Assembly: GCA_003116975.1 (NCBI GenBank)
Contig: BGKB01000128.1
Coordinates: 2,840-66,839 of the forward strand
DNA from: Aurantiochytrium sp. KH105
Taxonomy: Eukaryota > Sar > Bigyra > Thraustochytrida > Thraustochytriidae
Direction of reading: 5' to 3'
Length of the DNA: 64,000 nt
The first letter of the stretch is position 1. Each line of letters opens with the position of its first letter. The notes below the pieces were generated by a model. It was not told where the DNA came from and made no database searches. It was given only the letters and a program-made list of their open reading frames with translations. Positions 42,301-53,182 of this stretch are shown here, piece after piece. The position numbers and the translations under genes are program-made.

Positions 42301-42947
42301 CATCGTTTGTGAGGACATTCTGCGCGGTGTAGATAAGCTTATCTGAGGTGTTTGATTGAGCAAGCAAGGTAACTCTCGATGCTTGGTGGCAGAAGCTGCA
42401 TCACATTGGTCGAACTAAAAAACTGTTGTCAAGATTTTCTCCATCGATGTCTTTCGACGAAGAAAAAAGTGCTGAATGAAGGCAGTTTTGTATTTAATGT
42501 TTGCCAAGCGTCAGATTACGCCTGGGGCTGCTGACCAGCACTCTGTCTGGCCTTGGTTTCTTCTTCTACTTCTCTTTTCGCTCGCTCCCTCGGTCGCAAA
42601 AACTCGTGATATTGCATGCATCGATCACATCAGCAAGAGTCGTGCATCTTTGTTTGAATTCACTCGCGAGCAAGATGACCAAACTAAAACTAAAACGCAT
42701 CCTCGCAGACTGACTGACTGCTGCTGGCCATCAAGCCTTTTTTGCGTAGCCTTCCTTTGATGCATCCCGTGCATGATTCACGTTCCCTTTTCTTTTCCTT
42801 TACTTTTTTTATTCCGTTGTCGGTTGAAACGTGCCAGACGAAAAAAGAAGCAAGCAAGCAAGCAAGTAAAGAAGAAACCCGTGGAAGTCGGCGCACGCAA
42901 GACGCGCGTGTGCGCACGCGCGTGCGTGTCCGCCTACGACAGCCGGC
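42301..42947. other. Upstream region of the WDR47-like gene
   Basis: Composition returns gradually towards the genomic average. It contains an 'agcaagca' short repeat near 42850 and a 'gtgtgcgcacgcgcgtgcgtg' stretch shortly before the ATG at 42948. It presumably holds the promoter and leader; no TATA box is evident. Confidence 0.4.
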
Positions 42948-45611
42948 ATGGACGCTCACGCGCCTCTCACGGAGGAAAAACAGCACGAGTTGAGACTTGG
43001 AAATGCGTTAGACAAAAGAGAAGAAGAGGAGCACCCTGCGAGCCCAGCGACGCAGGAGCGAGCTGCTGCAGAGCAGGCGTGTCTCATGCTCACGGCGGAG
43101 TACCTCGCAAGCCATGGTCACTTTGAGGCCCTACGCGAGCTTGAGCGCGACGCCGAAAGAGACCTCGTCTTCTTTCGCGACAACAGCGAGGACGCAGGTG
43201 AAGAGGTTGACTTTCTCCGCGAGCTCGTTCTCGAGGGCAAATTCCAAGACGTCGAAAGAAGCCTTGCTGTCGTTGATGGGTCACATCAGGACCTTTTCGA
43301 CGCATCGCGTGCTCTGTATTGCGTTCGCAGGCAACGCCTTCTGGAGCTTGTAAACAATGATCCTCCACCAGGGGCAAAAGTCTTGCGCGCTGCCTTTGCC
43401 GCTGCGCGAGACCTCAATGTCGCCTCTGCCCAGGAGATTAACAATCTTCGTGCAATGCTAACAAACATGCAAACCCCTCAAAATTGGAGCCCAGTCAAAG
43501 GCCGCTATGAGTGCGTCGACGAGCTCTTGCATGCATGCGGCCTCTTTCAACTCGCTCGTCACCCAGAGTCATGCGCGCGCATGCGATGCTCTTCGCAAGG
43601 CCCTCCGGGGCTTCTCTCGCTTGTCTGGGGCCGATGCGAGGAGTTTTATTCTCCTCAAGACATCGAAACGTCCCCTTCAAAGCGGCGCGTTGACAGAGAC
43701 CGAAGAGACCACAGACCTCTGCCTCGCCGTCGCCGCAGTCAAAAAGAGGAGGAGGAGGGAAACGAGCTCACTGGCCCTCGCGCCGAGCGTGCAACCGCGG
43801 GTAAGGGGGAACGAGTCATTCGCGGAGGCGGATTGGCTTTCGACGTCGTTCTCGACGACGCAACCGCCAAACGCCTTGCGAGAGAAGCCCCCGACGCCCT
43901 GCAGCAACAGGCCGCAGGCACCTCTCCGCTTCGGACTTTGCGGCCGTTACCGCAAGAAGCCTCTGCTTCGCCCGCAGACGTGGCGTACCCGCAAAATCGC
44001 GAAAAGGGTGACGGTGCCGGGTTGAGAGGTGCCGAGCAACAAACACGAAGCGTAAACCCAAACAAACACACTTCCTCTCCTCTGGCGAGCCAAATCGAAA
44101 CCTTGGCTTCGGAAGTTCACCAACTCAAAGCGCAATTAGCAGATGCGAAACAGAACCAATCACCAACGCAGCCAGCATCACCTGCACGCTCTCCCCACAG
44201 CAGCCGTCAGAATAGCTCGCTCATCAGACATCCTTCGCAGAGCGAAATCATCCACTTCGATGATGCTAATCAAGGCTTTGGCGATGAGGCAGCACCTCCT
44301 CCCCTTCAGGATCTGTCCAATCAGCCGCCGGTTCGTCGCTCAATCGGGTCTGTCAAGCCTCCAGCAAGCTCGGGAAAGATGCGCGCGCCACAAAGGTCTC
44401 CGACGCAGCGGTCGCATCTCTCCCGGCAAAAATCGGAGATGCTTCGAGCATCATCACAAAGGTGGACAATCGAAGTTGGTTCGCGTCTTGCAGATTTTGC
44501 TTTGGACCTACGACCGTGCGTGTGTATGCTTGACGAAGCAGGACAGCCGATTCGCGCAGTGGCGTTTGGCGGCACGGGGCGTGCCGCCGCCTTTGGGACG
44601 AACGGCCAATGCATTGCCATGACTAAAATTCCCTCAGCGTCCACGTTAAACGCAGCAATGTCGCGCGCAGAGCCTCTTGCAGTTCAAGGGAATGTACATG
44701 GCTCTGCGCTTGTCCATGGCCATGCCACGGAAACTGCATTTCCACATCTCACCTATGTCGAGGAGAACAACCCCCCCGACCTGCGCCTGCAGCGAGAGTT
44801 TCTTCGTGCAAAAAATGCTCACCATGGTAGTGTATATGCCCTGGATTGGGCCCCGGGAAATGATGACTTGCTCGCATCAGGATCTAACGACAAGTCTGTC
44901 AAGCTCTGGCGCCTCCGTGAGGCCGAGACCGCTGCAGAAAACTCGCAACTCGATCCCGTGCTACAAATGCACGGACACAAAAGCACGGTCCGGGCTGTTG
45001 CCTTTGTGGATGCGCAGACGCTGGCCTCGGCAGGGGGCGGGGACAATGCACTGCGTCTCTGGGATATCTCCACGGGTAAAGTTGTTGCGCTGCTGCGAGG
45101 GCACAGCAGCGCCGTTTTTGCTGTGGACACTTGCTCTGTCGATCGTCTCGTCTCGGGCTCCGGAGACGGAACCATCCGGTGCTGGGATCCCCGACAGCGC
45201 GAGGCCCCCTGCTTGACGTTGCGGAGCCCTGGGGCCCAGCGTGGAATTCACGCGATTGCCAGCAGTGCCCATTCTCCATTTACGCTTGCCTCTGGTCACG
45301 AAGATGGCATGTGCCGCGTCTGGGATCTTCGCGCCCAAAAGACGCTCTTTCAGGCGCAGACACATGATGACGAGGTGCGCTCGCTTTCCATGAGTAAGGA
45401 CGGCAGGTGGCTTCTTTCGGGCTCGTTTGATGGTACAGTCGGGCTGCTTGACACGGAATCTTTTGCGCAGGGCATCGTCGCTCGCTTCCAGGGCCACCGC
45501 GACAAGGTGCTCACGGTCAAGTGGCTTCCAGATCGACCTGGATTTATTTCAACAAGCGCAGACGCAACGGCCAAGCTGTGGGCACTTCCTGAACCGGTCA
45601 GATGTGTGTAG
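42948..45611 (+). CDS. WDR47-like protein (LisH, CTLH, WD40 repeats)
   Basis: This 887-residue single-exon protein has the three-part plan of the WDR47/Nemitin family. A LisH motif (about 43-75, LMLTAEYLASHGHFEALREL) leads into a CTLH region (about 80-130, FLRELVLEGKFQDVERSL). A following segment has NWSP..RYECVDELLHACGLF, resembling the WDR47 sequence after CTLH. A Ser/Pro/Gln-rich linker with a short coiled coil (about 375-400) precedes a C-terminal WD40 propeller (about 515-885) with DWAPGNDDLLASGSNDKSVKLW and similar blades. In animals WDR47 binds microtubules and acts in axonal and ciliary microtubule organisation; a similar role here is inference. The part around residues 190-360 is Arg/Glu-rich and less conserved. 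An overlapping open frame at 43507-44025 leaves a small chance of an unrecognised intron there. It converges with the next gene, 146 bases apart. Confidence 0.8.
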   Translation: MDAHAPLTEEKQHELRLGNALDKREEEEHPASPATQERAAAEQACLMLTAEYLASHGHFEALRELERDAERDLVFFRDNSEDAGEEVDFLRELVLEGKFQDVERSLAVVDGSHQDLFDASRALYCVRRQRLLELVNNDPPPGAKVLRAAFAAARDLNVASAQEINNLRAMLTNMQTPQNWSPVKGRYECVDELLHACGLFQLARHPESCARMRCSSQGPPGLLSLVWGRCEEFYSPQDIETSPSKRRVDRDRRDHRPLPRRRRSQKEEEEGNELTGPRAERATAGKGERVIRGGGLAFDVVLDDATAKRLAREAPDALQQQAAGTSPLRTLRPLPQEASASPADVAYPQNREKGDGAGLRGAEQQTRSVNPNKHTSSPLASQIETLASEVHQLKAQLADAKQNQSPTQPASPARSPHSSRQNSSLIRHPSQSEIIHFDDANQGFGDEAAPPPLQDLSNQPPVRRSIGSVKPPASSGKMRAPQRSPTQRSHLSRQKSEMLRASSQRWTIEVGSRLADFALDLRPCVCMLDEAGQPIRAVAFGGTGRAAAFGTNGQCIAMTKIPSASTLNAAMSRAEPLAVQGNVHGSALVHGHATETAFPHLTYVEENNPPDLRLQREFLRAKNAHHGSVYALDWAPGNDDLLASGSNDKSVKLWRLREAETAAENSQLDPVLQMHGHKSTVRAVAFVDAQTLASAGGGDNALRLWDISTGKVVALLRGHSSAVFAVDTCSVDRLVSGSGDGTIRCWDPRQREAPCLTLRSPGAQRGIHAIASSAHSPFTLASGHEDGMCRVWDLRAQKTLFQAQTHDDEVRSLSMSKDGRWLLSGSFDGTVGLLDTESFAQGIVARFQGHRDKVLTVKWLPDRPGFISTSADATAKLWALPEPVRCV

Positions 45612-45757
45612 GCTTCCTACATTTATGGCTATTAAGCAGGCGAGTGACGGACTGCGAACCAAATATAAACAAAACCGAAGAATGACGGATCAAGCACAAG
45701 TCAAGGAGATGTTCATTACTACACTCACTATACCTAGAGCCAGAAATCGAAAGAAAT

Positions 45758-47852
45758 CTAGCTAGCGTATTCAAAGGTGACGAGCATCATCTGCTCCATT
45801 TTGAATCGAATGCGGAAGGACCCGTTCGAGAGCTTGGAAACCGAGACTTGGCCTTCAGTGGCCTTAGTGCTCGGTGAGGTAACAACGGCGCGAATAATGT
45901 CAGCGCCATCCGGGTGCATCGACTTAACGTCCAGCTTGATCGTGCGCGAAGACTTGCGAACAGGCTGCTTGAGGCCGTCGTAGTTGACCACGTAGAGATG
46001 CTGCACGTTGTCGTAGACCTCGGAGGCGTCGACAAAGAGATTGTTGGCGTTATTGACGCTAATGGTGTCTTCGATGTAGTCAAAGAGCACGTTTGTAATT
46101 TTCTTGAGAACAGCCTTGCGCTTCTTGTTGTTGAGAAAGACATTCTGAGGAACAATCGAGCTTTCGTAAATCCCGGTACCTTGACCAAAACTAGCGGCCT
46201 TGCCGGAGAACTCGTTGAGGGTATCAGAAAGCGGGTTGTTGGACTTGGACACCGTGGCGCCGTATTGCGTGATCGAGGCCGGAAGAGGCGATCCCGTCGC
46301 CAAAAGGACGCCGCCAGCCTTGACCCAGGTGTTGATGACCTCGATTGCCTCCGTGCCGAGGGCGGCCACGGATGCGAGCCAAAGCACCTCGACGCCTTCG
46401 AGATCGGACGCCATAATGCTAATCTCCGGAACCACCTTGAAGGGCACGTGCAGCAGCTGCAGCGCGAAGGCGGCGCCGCGGTAGGCAGCAAGATGCTTGC
46501 ATTTGAGCGCCGAGTCCCACGCACTCTCCGCCCACCACTCAATCTTCTTGTTCGGGGCCTTGGTGTCGACAAAGATGCCATAGCCGCAGTCGTTATAGAG
46601 ATCGTAGAGATCGCGCGAGCTTGAGCTGTGCAAAACGGCCACCTTGGCGCGGCGCGGGACCTGGAAGAGCTCGCAGGTGAGGGGCTCAAGCCACTTGAAC
46701 CACTGCTTGCGGAACTTGGTGCCCACGGAGTCGCTCAGGTATGGTGCCTTGTGCTCAAAGGGGTTCGTACCCACTGCGAGAGCGCCTGCCATGATGATGG
46801 CGGCGTCCTGGCTCGTCTTGCCAATAGAAAAGGCCCACGTGGGACGGTCACGGTCGCAACCGCGCGCAAACTTGCGCATGGTGAGCTGGTTGCCAAAGTC
46901 CTGATGCGAAGAATACTGCATGGCCGTGTCGACGCTGACCGAGTCGATCTCCCAAATGTGGCTCATGCCCGGAACATCATAGGCAGCCATGAGGCCGCCT
47001 TCAAGACCTGCGAGTGTTCCGTCGTAGTCCGCGGGGTACTGTTCGATCATGATGAGAAAGGCGTCATCGAGAGCCTCACGGATGCGCGCCAAAAAGTCCG
47101 CTAGCGCGTAGTGGCGCCAGACGAGCCAGTACTTGAATTCGTCTTGGCTGGAGAGCCAGTCGCTGGGCATGCCGGGCAGGTCGCAACCTTTGGAGCCGCA
47201 GAGCCCGCGCTCCTTGCTCCAGGCGCGAAAGGCTTCCGCATCGCTGTCGCTGCCAAGAATCCACGGACTCGCAAAGCCTTGCAGCACGGGCACGTCCAAC
47301 ACGCAGCCTGCGGCTCCTGTTGCTGCAAGTTTCTTCAGCCGCGCAATAATGTACTTGAAGTATCCATTGCTTGTGGGCGACATCCACGCGGACTCCATGT
47401 CATCGTCGAGCCAGAACGCCTGCGCGCCGTAAAACAGGTTTGGTGTTCCGTCAAGACGGTATTGCAGCCACTCTGGGTGCGTTTTCCCGGCCGTGTCGTC
47501 GAGGTTGACACCGTTTTCCGTAATGATTTCCAGCGACGGGTAGTAGATCATCGTTTTCACTCCGAGCGCCTCGGCGTCGGCGGCAAAGTCCGCAATCCAG
47601 CCGGATTCTTCTTCAAAGGTGTCGTCCGGACGGTAGTAGCTCGACATGGGTGAGTCGTAAAGGATGGTGTTGCATCCCTCGGCCAGTTTTTTCTTGATGA
47701 GCGCGATGCGCGCCGAACTTGACAGCTCGGTCTCGATGTATACGGCGCACAAGGCGCTCGAGTATGCCCAGCTTCCAAAGTCTGATCGTGGCGCCGCCGG
47801 GCACGTGTATTCAATCACGTCGCCGCCCGCGTTGCCGGGAGTCCCGTCAACA

Positions 47853-47896
<44 letters not shown>

Positions 47897-48586
47897 ACCG
47901 TCGCCGTCACCGTCACCGTCACCGCTACCGGAGGACTCGGGGACAGTGGCGCAGATCTCCATGAAATCGATTTGAAAGGCGTCATAAGCGTTGTTCGTGT
48001 TGAGCCTGAGCGTGAGCACGTTTCCGGTCGCGAGAGCCTCGGCGGCCGCCGAAGAGAAGGCCACGCTCGTCTCGGTCCAAACCCACGGGAGGGCGTCCGC
48101 ATTCGACGTCACGGTCTTGTAGTTGCCGCCCGCGGTCAGCGCGCTGAGCGTCCATTTTTGGCGGGCGTATTTTTCGCCGCGGTAGTTCCAGTGCAGGTCA
48201 ACTGCGGTCGCCTCGCCGAGGTCGAGGGTGTCCTCGTCAAAGGCGAACTCGATCGAGAAGGCGGCCTTTTTGGACTCGGGGATGAACTCGACGTAGTCGC
48301 TGGCAAAGTCGCCCGACTCGTCGTTCACGAGCGGGTCACTTTGGTCGCCCTCGAGGTTGGCGGCGGTCTGCCCGTACCCGAGTTGGGCCTTGCCATTCAG
48401 CGCTGTCACGGCCGTCGGCGTCGCGCACACGGTCTCCACGTCCGCCAAGCTGCTCGCCAGCGCGCGCCTGCGCGACCTCGTCGAGACCCTGCGTCCGCGG
48501 GCAGCGTCCGCGGCGCCCGCCTCGGCGCTGCAGACCACGAGGCCTGCAATGGCAAGCACATGCGCGAGGGCGAGGAGGACCCGCAT
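45758..48586 (-). CDS. Secreted glycoside-hydrolase-like protein with Gly-Asp linker
   Basis: This 942-residue single-exon protein has an N-terminal signal peptide (hydrophobic LLALAHVLAIAGLVVCS, cut near residue 20-25) and a basic RR-rich stretch. A beta-sandwich-like domain (about 50-215; WNYRGEKY..QKWTLSAL, NVLTLRLNTNN) may bind carbohydrate. A (Gly-Asp)n linker (about 217-245) leads to a TIM-barrel-like part (about 265-640) with ADAEALGVKTMIYY, HPEWLQYRLDG (about 369) and a WEIDSVS stretch. Then comes a segment (about 690-830; VEVLWLASVAALGTEAIEVI..WVKAGGVLLATG) that resembles the beta-galactosidase trimerisation/glutamine-amidotransferase-like domain of GH42-type enzymes. The HPEW motif and this pairing recall the poorly characterised GHL6/GH42-like group. 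The substrate is unknown and the catalytic acids are not assigned. It is probably exported to act on extracellular polysaccharide. Confidence 0.6.
47850..47935. repeat. In-frame hexanucleotide repeat encoding (Gly-Asp)n
   Basis: GTCGCC/GTCACC repeats on the + strand correspond to GGCGAC/GGTGAC on the coding strand. They encode an uninterrupted alternating Gly-Asp linker within the secreted protein at 45758-48586. The period is six, so length change keeps frame. Confidence 0.9.
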
Positions 48587-50741
48587 CTTTTCGACGCGGG
48601 ACGCTTGCGCTTGGGCTTGGGCTTGCTTGCTGTCGCTGCTGCTGTTGCTGCTGCTACTGCTGCTGCTGCTGCTGCTGCTCTCGCGTCGCGGTTACCGCGA
48701 CAGCTGACCGACTGCCGCCGATGCGGCTCGCGGGCAAGCTTTGGGCTTTGCTTGGCTTGGTCCCGCTCTGTCAGGCTGCAGCTGGCTGGGGCCGAAGCAG
48801 GCAAGGTGGCGGCCGCACGTGCTGCACGCGCTGCTCCTTCTTTCCCTTCCTCTTTCTTTCCCTCTTTCCTTCTTACTTTCCTTCCCCTCGCTGAGCCACT
48901 CTTGGCCACTGGCACTGTCAGTGTGGTTGCGCCCGTCTGCGTGCCGTGACAGGCCACTCACTCACTCACTCACTCACTAACTCACAGTCAGAGCACAATG
49001 GAACAAAGCGGCTGCAGCGGCCAAGGCAGCTCCCGCTGCTGCTGGCTGCTGCTGCAGACAGTCCCGGCACGTGATGGGGCCGCCGTGCGGCGCTGCTGGC
49101 AGCACAGGCGGCGGCGAGAGAGCAGACACGAGAGGGAAGAGCTTGCCGCGCCGCGGGCCGTGCCGTGTCGCGCGGGCGTGCCAGTGGCGCGGCGGCTGCG
49201 GCAAAAGAGCGAGGCGAGAGAGACGCGGGGAGGGAGGCATCTTTAAGAGGGAAAAAGGAAGTAAGGCAAAGGGGAGGGGACGCGGAGGGACGCGGAGGGA
49301 AAGAGAAGATAGATACGCCATCCCGACCATCCATCCATCCGGGCCATCCAAGCAAGCGTCGTCGTGATGGGGCACGGCTGACAGTGAGGGAGAGAGAAGA
49401 GAAGGCTGGCGCGGCCATCCGTGCCGCTGGCCGGCGTCGTCGCTGTCACCCCCTGGCTTTCGTGCTTCTGCCCACGACCGCCGCAGCTGCAGTGGGCCAG
49501 CCAGCCAGCCATGCCATGCCATGCCATTTGCCATGGTTGACACGCAGGTCAAAAGAAGAAGAAGAAGAAGAAGAAGAAGAAGAAGGAGCAGGCCTAGATT
49601 GCCGCCGCCTCCGCTCCTCACTGTCAGTCACAATCCTCGTGCCTCTGCCACGTGCATGCACCACCCGATGTGGCGCCCCGGGGCCACAGCGCGCATTTAC
49701 AGTTAGCTGGTTGCAGTTGGTATAACTAGAGGCGGCCTGGCTGGCTTTCTTCCTTTCTTTCTTTCTTTCTTTCTTTCTTTCTGCCCATGGCTGGAGATCG
49801 AGATTGACGGCAGCAGCGACAGCGACTTTGTCGACTGCCACCTGCGAGAGAGACCCTCCTCCCTGCCTTGCCTGCCTGCCTGCCTCCTCGCTTCCTTCCC
49901 TCGCTCGCGCGCAGACGAGCACGGGCCAGGTCTCGTGCCTCTTGTCTGTGTGTCTGACTGTGCGTGGAAAGAGAGGGGCAGAGAGAGCGGGCCGAGCCTG
50001 CACCGTGACTGACTGTGACTGCCTTCCCTGCCTGCCTTCACTGCAGGGCAGCACGCGAGCCCAGCATCGACGCACGTCCGTCACGCTCTTTCCTTGCTCT
50101 TGGCCCTCATCAGTGGCCATGGTGGCAGGCAAGCATCTATCTACCATGGCTAGTATCTGCCATGGCTGCTGGCCCAGTCTATCGCTCTCCCAGCTCTGCC
50201 CAGCCAGCCAGCCAGACTCCAGCAGCAGCAGCAGCAGCAGCAGGGACAGCAGCAGCAGGGACAGCAGCAGCGACGCAGTCATGCGTCCTTCGTCTTACTA
50301 CAAACACTGCCTCGGGTCTGCCTGCCACAGTCACAGTGTCAGTAGGCAAGTAGGCGCGTGCAGCCTCGCCGAGCGAGGTGAGCCCTTGTCTCCTCTCCCC
50401 CGCAGACTGCCCGGCCCGGGCCGACTCCAAGCGCACCGCGCCGCGCCGAGATCGTCGTGGCGGCCCCAGCGCGGGCGCAGCGCGACGCGTCTTGTCTGTG
50501 TCTCTGGCCGCGTGCGCAGGAGCACCAGCACCAGCACCACTGGCAGCACATCCACCCTTTCCGTAGACTAGAACGTACACACCTTGGCGACGAGAGATGA
50601 CCGTTCAGAACCTTCATACGTAGGTAGACCAAGCCGCAGACAGGGCCTGAGCAGCCAGAGTATACCTACGAGGCGACGAGACAGCCCGCACAAGCGCGAA
50701 GCGGACGAGACGCCGCGGCGTGACGCAGACCGATCAATTTT
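48587..50741. other. Divergent intergenic region rich in microsatellites
   Basis: It separates the minus-strand secreted protein from the plus-strand BAR protein and should contain both promoters. It holds (CTG)n at about 48634-48680, repeated CACT at 48956-48980, (GAA)n at about 49553-49584, (CTTT)n at about 49746-49782 and (CAG)n with GGACAG interruptions at about 50218-50273. Open frames up to about 280 codons on both strands run through these repeats and have no domain content, so I do not call them. Confidence 0.55.
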
Positions 50742-50748
50742 TATAAAA
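50742..50748 (+). promoter_or_regulatory. TATAAAA upstream of the BAR-protein gene
   Basis: TATAAAA is 23 bases before the ATG at 50771. As a core TATA box it would place transcription start almost at the ATG, giving a very short leader, so it may be coincidental. Confidence 0.3.
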
Positions 50749-50770
50749 CTAACAGCGTGAGGGAGGCACC

Positions 50771-51621
50771 ATGGATCCCAGCAATGATGAGCGCGCAGCC
50801 GTCATGAGCGTACGTTGAAAGAACTTGCCTGAACATCGCGCTTCAAGGACGCTGCTAACGCGAACGAGACACAGGACCGCTTGCATACCTTTCGCAAGAA
50901 CTGCGCGCTCGTGCAAGCCAAGGCAAACGGCGTCATCAAGAGCGAAGCCGCCGCCACCAAACAGTACGTGGCCCTCGCGGAAAGCCTCATGCGCATGGCC
51001 CGCGGCGAAAACAACAGAAACCTCCGCCAAGCCGTCGCCGCCACCGCAGACGCCCTCAGCGAAATCGAAGGCCATCGCGAGACTCTCATTCTGGACCGAG
51101 TCCAGAGCTCTCTCGTGCAAAAGATCAACGACATGGACGAAAACTGCAATGCCCCAACCGAACTCCTTCTCCGCGACCGAAATCGCTCCATCAAGAGCTC
51201 CGTCAAGTTCAAAGAGCAGTTTGCAACGCTCGCAAACAAACCGGCCACCAGCCAGTCGAAACTCGAGAAGAAAAGAAATCAGCTTCAAGACGAGGAAAAA
51301 CGCATGTACACCATCGACAAAAGTTTGCAACAAAATCTTATTCGCTACGAGGAAAAACGTGTTCAAGACGCACAGTCGGCATTCGAAGACTTTGTCAAGG
51401 GTCAGCTCCTCTACCACTGTCGTGCCATCGAGACGCTCACCGCAGCGCTCAAGTCGGTGCAACGTGTCGACCCAGCCAGCAGCGTTGACCAGCTTTGCAA
51501 CGACCTTCATATCAAGGACAACAGACCGCAGCCGCAAGCGCAGACCCTGTCGCAGTCGCGCGCTGCGCGCTCCGTTTTGTTGCGCCAAAACTCCGAAACC
51601 AAGGCCCAACAATCACCTTGA
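50771..51621 (+). CDS. FAM92/CIBAR-like BAR-domain protein
   Basis: Two exons, 50771-50809 and 50875-51621, give 261 residues. The 65-base intron has a GTACGT donor, a TGCTAAC branch-like site and an ACAG acceptor, in phase 0. Exon 1 supplies MDPSNDERAAVMS. The protein is almost entirely helical and matches the BAR domain of FAM92 (Chibby-interacting BAR proteins). Helices cover about 14-75, 80-170 and 175-225, with the typical late segment (about 172-206) ending in the FVKGQLLYHCRAIETLTAAL stretch. The tail is Gln/Ser-rich. FAM92 proteins bend or bind membrane and act at the ciliary base in animals, so a role at the basal body of flagellated zoospores is inferred. It converges with the WW-domain gene, with 94 bases between stop codons. 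Confidence 0.8.
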
Positions 51622-51715
51622 CGCAGGGTGTCTTTCTTTGTTATTGTGAATTGTAGTGTCCAAAAGAAGAGAAAAGAATAGAAAAGAAAAGATATCGCAT
51701 GTGCTCTTCACGTGC

Positions 51716-52309
51716 CTACGCAAAGTCCTTGTACAGCTCGCTCAGTACATAAATTGCAGCTGCAACGATACCAGCCCAATACGTGCGCCGCGCAAGGTCA
51801 ACAACTCGCCAAAAGTTGTCCACCACGCGCATCATCAGCGAGTCTCCCTTGTACTCCTTCCTCTTTGCACTTGCGGCCTCGCGCGCTTCGCGCTCACGTC
51901 TCTCTTCTTCTTCGATTTCGACCTCCGCGAGGCTCTTCACTACCGCCACATCCGGTGAAGGCCTTTCCCAGCTCCGAGTTCCCGTCGATGCATTCTCATA
52001 AAATAGACGCCCCTGTGCGTTTTGCTTCTCGTGCCACGTCTCGCGCTTCTCCTCTCCGGCCGTCGACGAGAATCCTCGAGACGTTGTGGTTGCCGCGGGG
52101 AGCACCAGTCCGCGTCGTCGGCGTCCTTCGTTGCCCTGAAGAGAAACCTCGTCTCGGAAAGAGGTGATGTGCCCTGTGCGCAAGCTTCGCGACCCGCAGG
52201 GCGATCGCACGAGTTCGTGCCGCGCAAATGTAGCCTCGGCCAAAGCCCAAGACCCTGTCGCGAGCCCTCGCGGCCCGCGTGCCACGCGTGCCAGCATGGT
52301 TGTCAACAT
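51716..52309 (-). CDS. WW-domain protein with C-terminal membrane anchor, possibly mitochondrial
   Basis: From ATG 52309 the product is 197 residues. The frame stays open upstream to 52564, but the extra residues are low-complexity Arg-rich, and the internal start gives MLTTMLARVARGPRGLATG, an Arg-rich acid-free leader of mitochondrial-presequence type. A WW domain follows (about 95-125; ETWHEKQ...GRLFYENASTGTRSWERP) with both signature tryptophans. A Glu/Arg-rich helix (about 135-160) is next, and the C-terminal hydrophobic helix YWAGIVAAAIYVLSELYKDFA ends the protein. The layout suggests a tail-anchored or inner-membrane adaptor that binds Pro-rich ligands. No orthologue was recognised by name. 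Confidence 0.65.
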   Translation of the reverse strand: MLTTMLARVARGPRGLATGSWALAEATFARHELVRSPCGSRSLRTGHITSFRDEVSLQGNEGRRRRGLVLPAATTTSRGFSSTAGEEKRETWHEKQNAQGRLFYENASTGTRSWERPSPDVAVVKSLAEVEIEEEERREREAREAASAKRKEYKGDSLMMRVVDNFWRVVDLARRTYWAGIVAAAIYVLSELYKDFA

Positions 52310-53182
52310 GCCCAACTTTGATGTCTCGCCACGCCCACGGGTACGCGTGCAGATCTTCTGCACGTGCGCGAGCACTCGCAGACTTGCCCTCCTGCCCTTC
52401 TGCCCTGCTGCCTGCCTACGCCCCCGTCGAGGCTCGCACGAGGCGGCCTCCTCGCTTCGTTGCTTTCGCTCTGCTTTGCCCCGCCTTGGTCCGGGCAATC
52501 TTCTTTCCTCGTCAGAGGGAGAGAACTCGTGGCGCTGGCATCTGTGCCGCCAAGCAGTCCACACTCTTCCCCCGTGGCACCGTCCTCGAGAGGAGCACGC
52601 CTTCGGCCGCGCTCGCTCGCGTCCTCGATCCCACTTCCGCGCCGCCGACCTTTGATTTCGGCCTCGTGTGTTACACAGATGTGGCCATACAGGCTAAAGT
52701 ACGGGATGGGACGGGATCAAGGTGAGAGAATGGGATGGCCTTGTGAAATGCAAAAACTAGGCGTTACGATTTTTGCGGCGGCGCTATTGCCAGCCTGAGT
52801 GCCTGCAAGACTGGGCCTACGAGTCTAACGAGTCTAGTCCTCTGTCGAGCAAACAGTCTTGAGGGGCTTCTCCTGGACCTTGCTCGAACAGAGCAAGCTA
52901 AACCCACTTCACTTCAGAAGACCGACCGTCTCTGCTCGACCCGCGGGCGCGGGCGCGGGCGGTTGTGCAGGCACCGTGCTGCCTCAACGCTTGGTGCGCA
53001 GCTCCAAGGTTTGACCAAAGGCTGCCTTGCGCGGGACACGCGACTGCGCTTTGGGGCAGACACGGGACCACCTTGCGCCGGTCACGCGACCGTGGCCTGC
53101 ATCTCGAGCGACAAGGTCTTGCACTCCGACTGACTGACGGCCGCCTCGCGCTCCAAATCTTTAATCCCAACTTATAGCAGCC
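52310..53182. other. Divergent promoter region between the WW-domain and multi-C2 genes
   Basis: It contains open frames (for example 52279-52725 and 52364-52798, + strand) that overlap the 5' part of the WW gene and have no domain. No RNA gene was recognised. It should hold the promoters of both flanking genes. Confidence 0.4.

Noticed and set aside
43507..44025. Alternative-frame open stretch inside the WDR47-like gene, a possible frameshift or intron signal
   Set aside because: The main frame is continuously open, and residues before it (NWSP..RYECVDELLHACGLF) already match the family in the main frame. I kept one exon but noted the uncertainty.
48406..50282. Open frames of 180-280 codons on both strands
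   Set aside because: They are products of CTG, GAA, CTTT and CAG repeats in the divergent promoter region and the 5' end of the secreted-protein gene.
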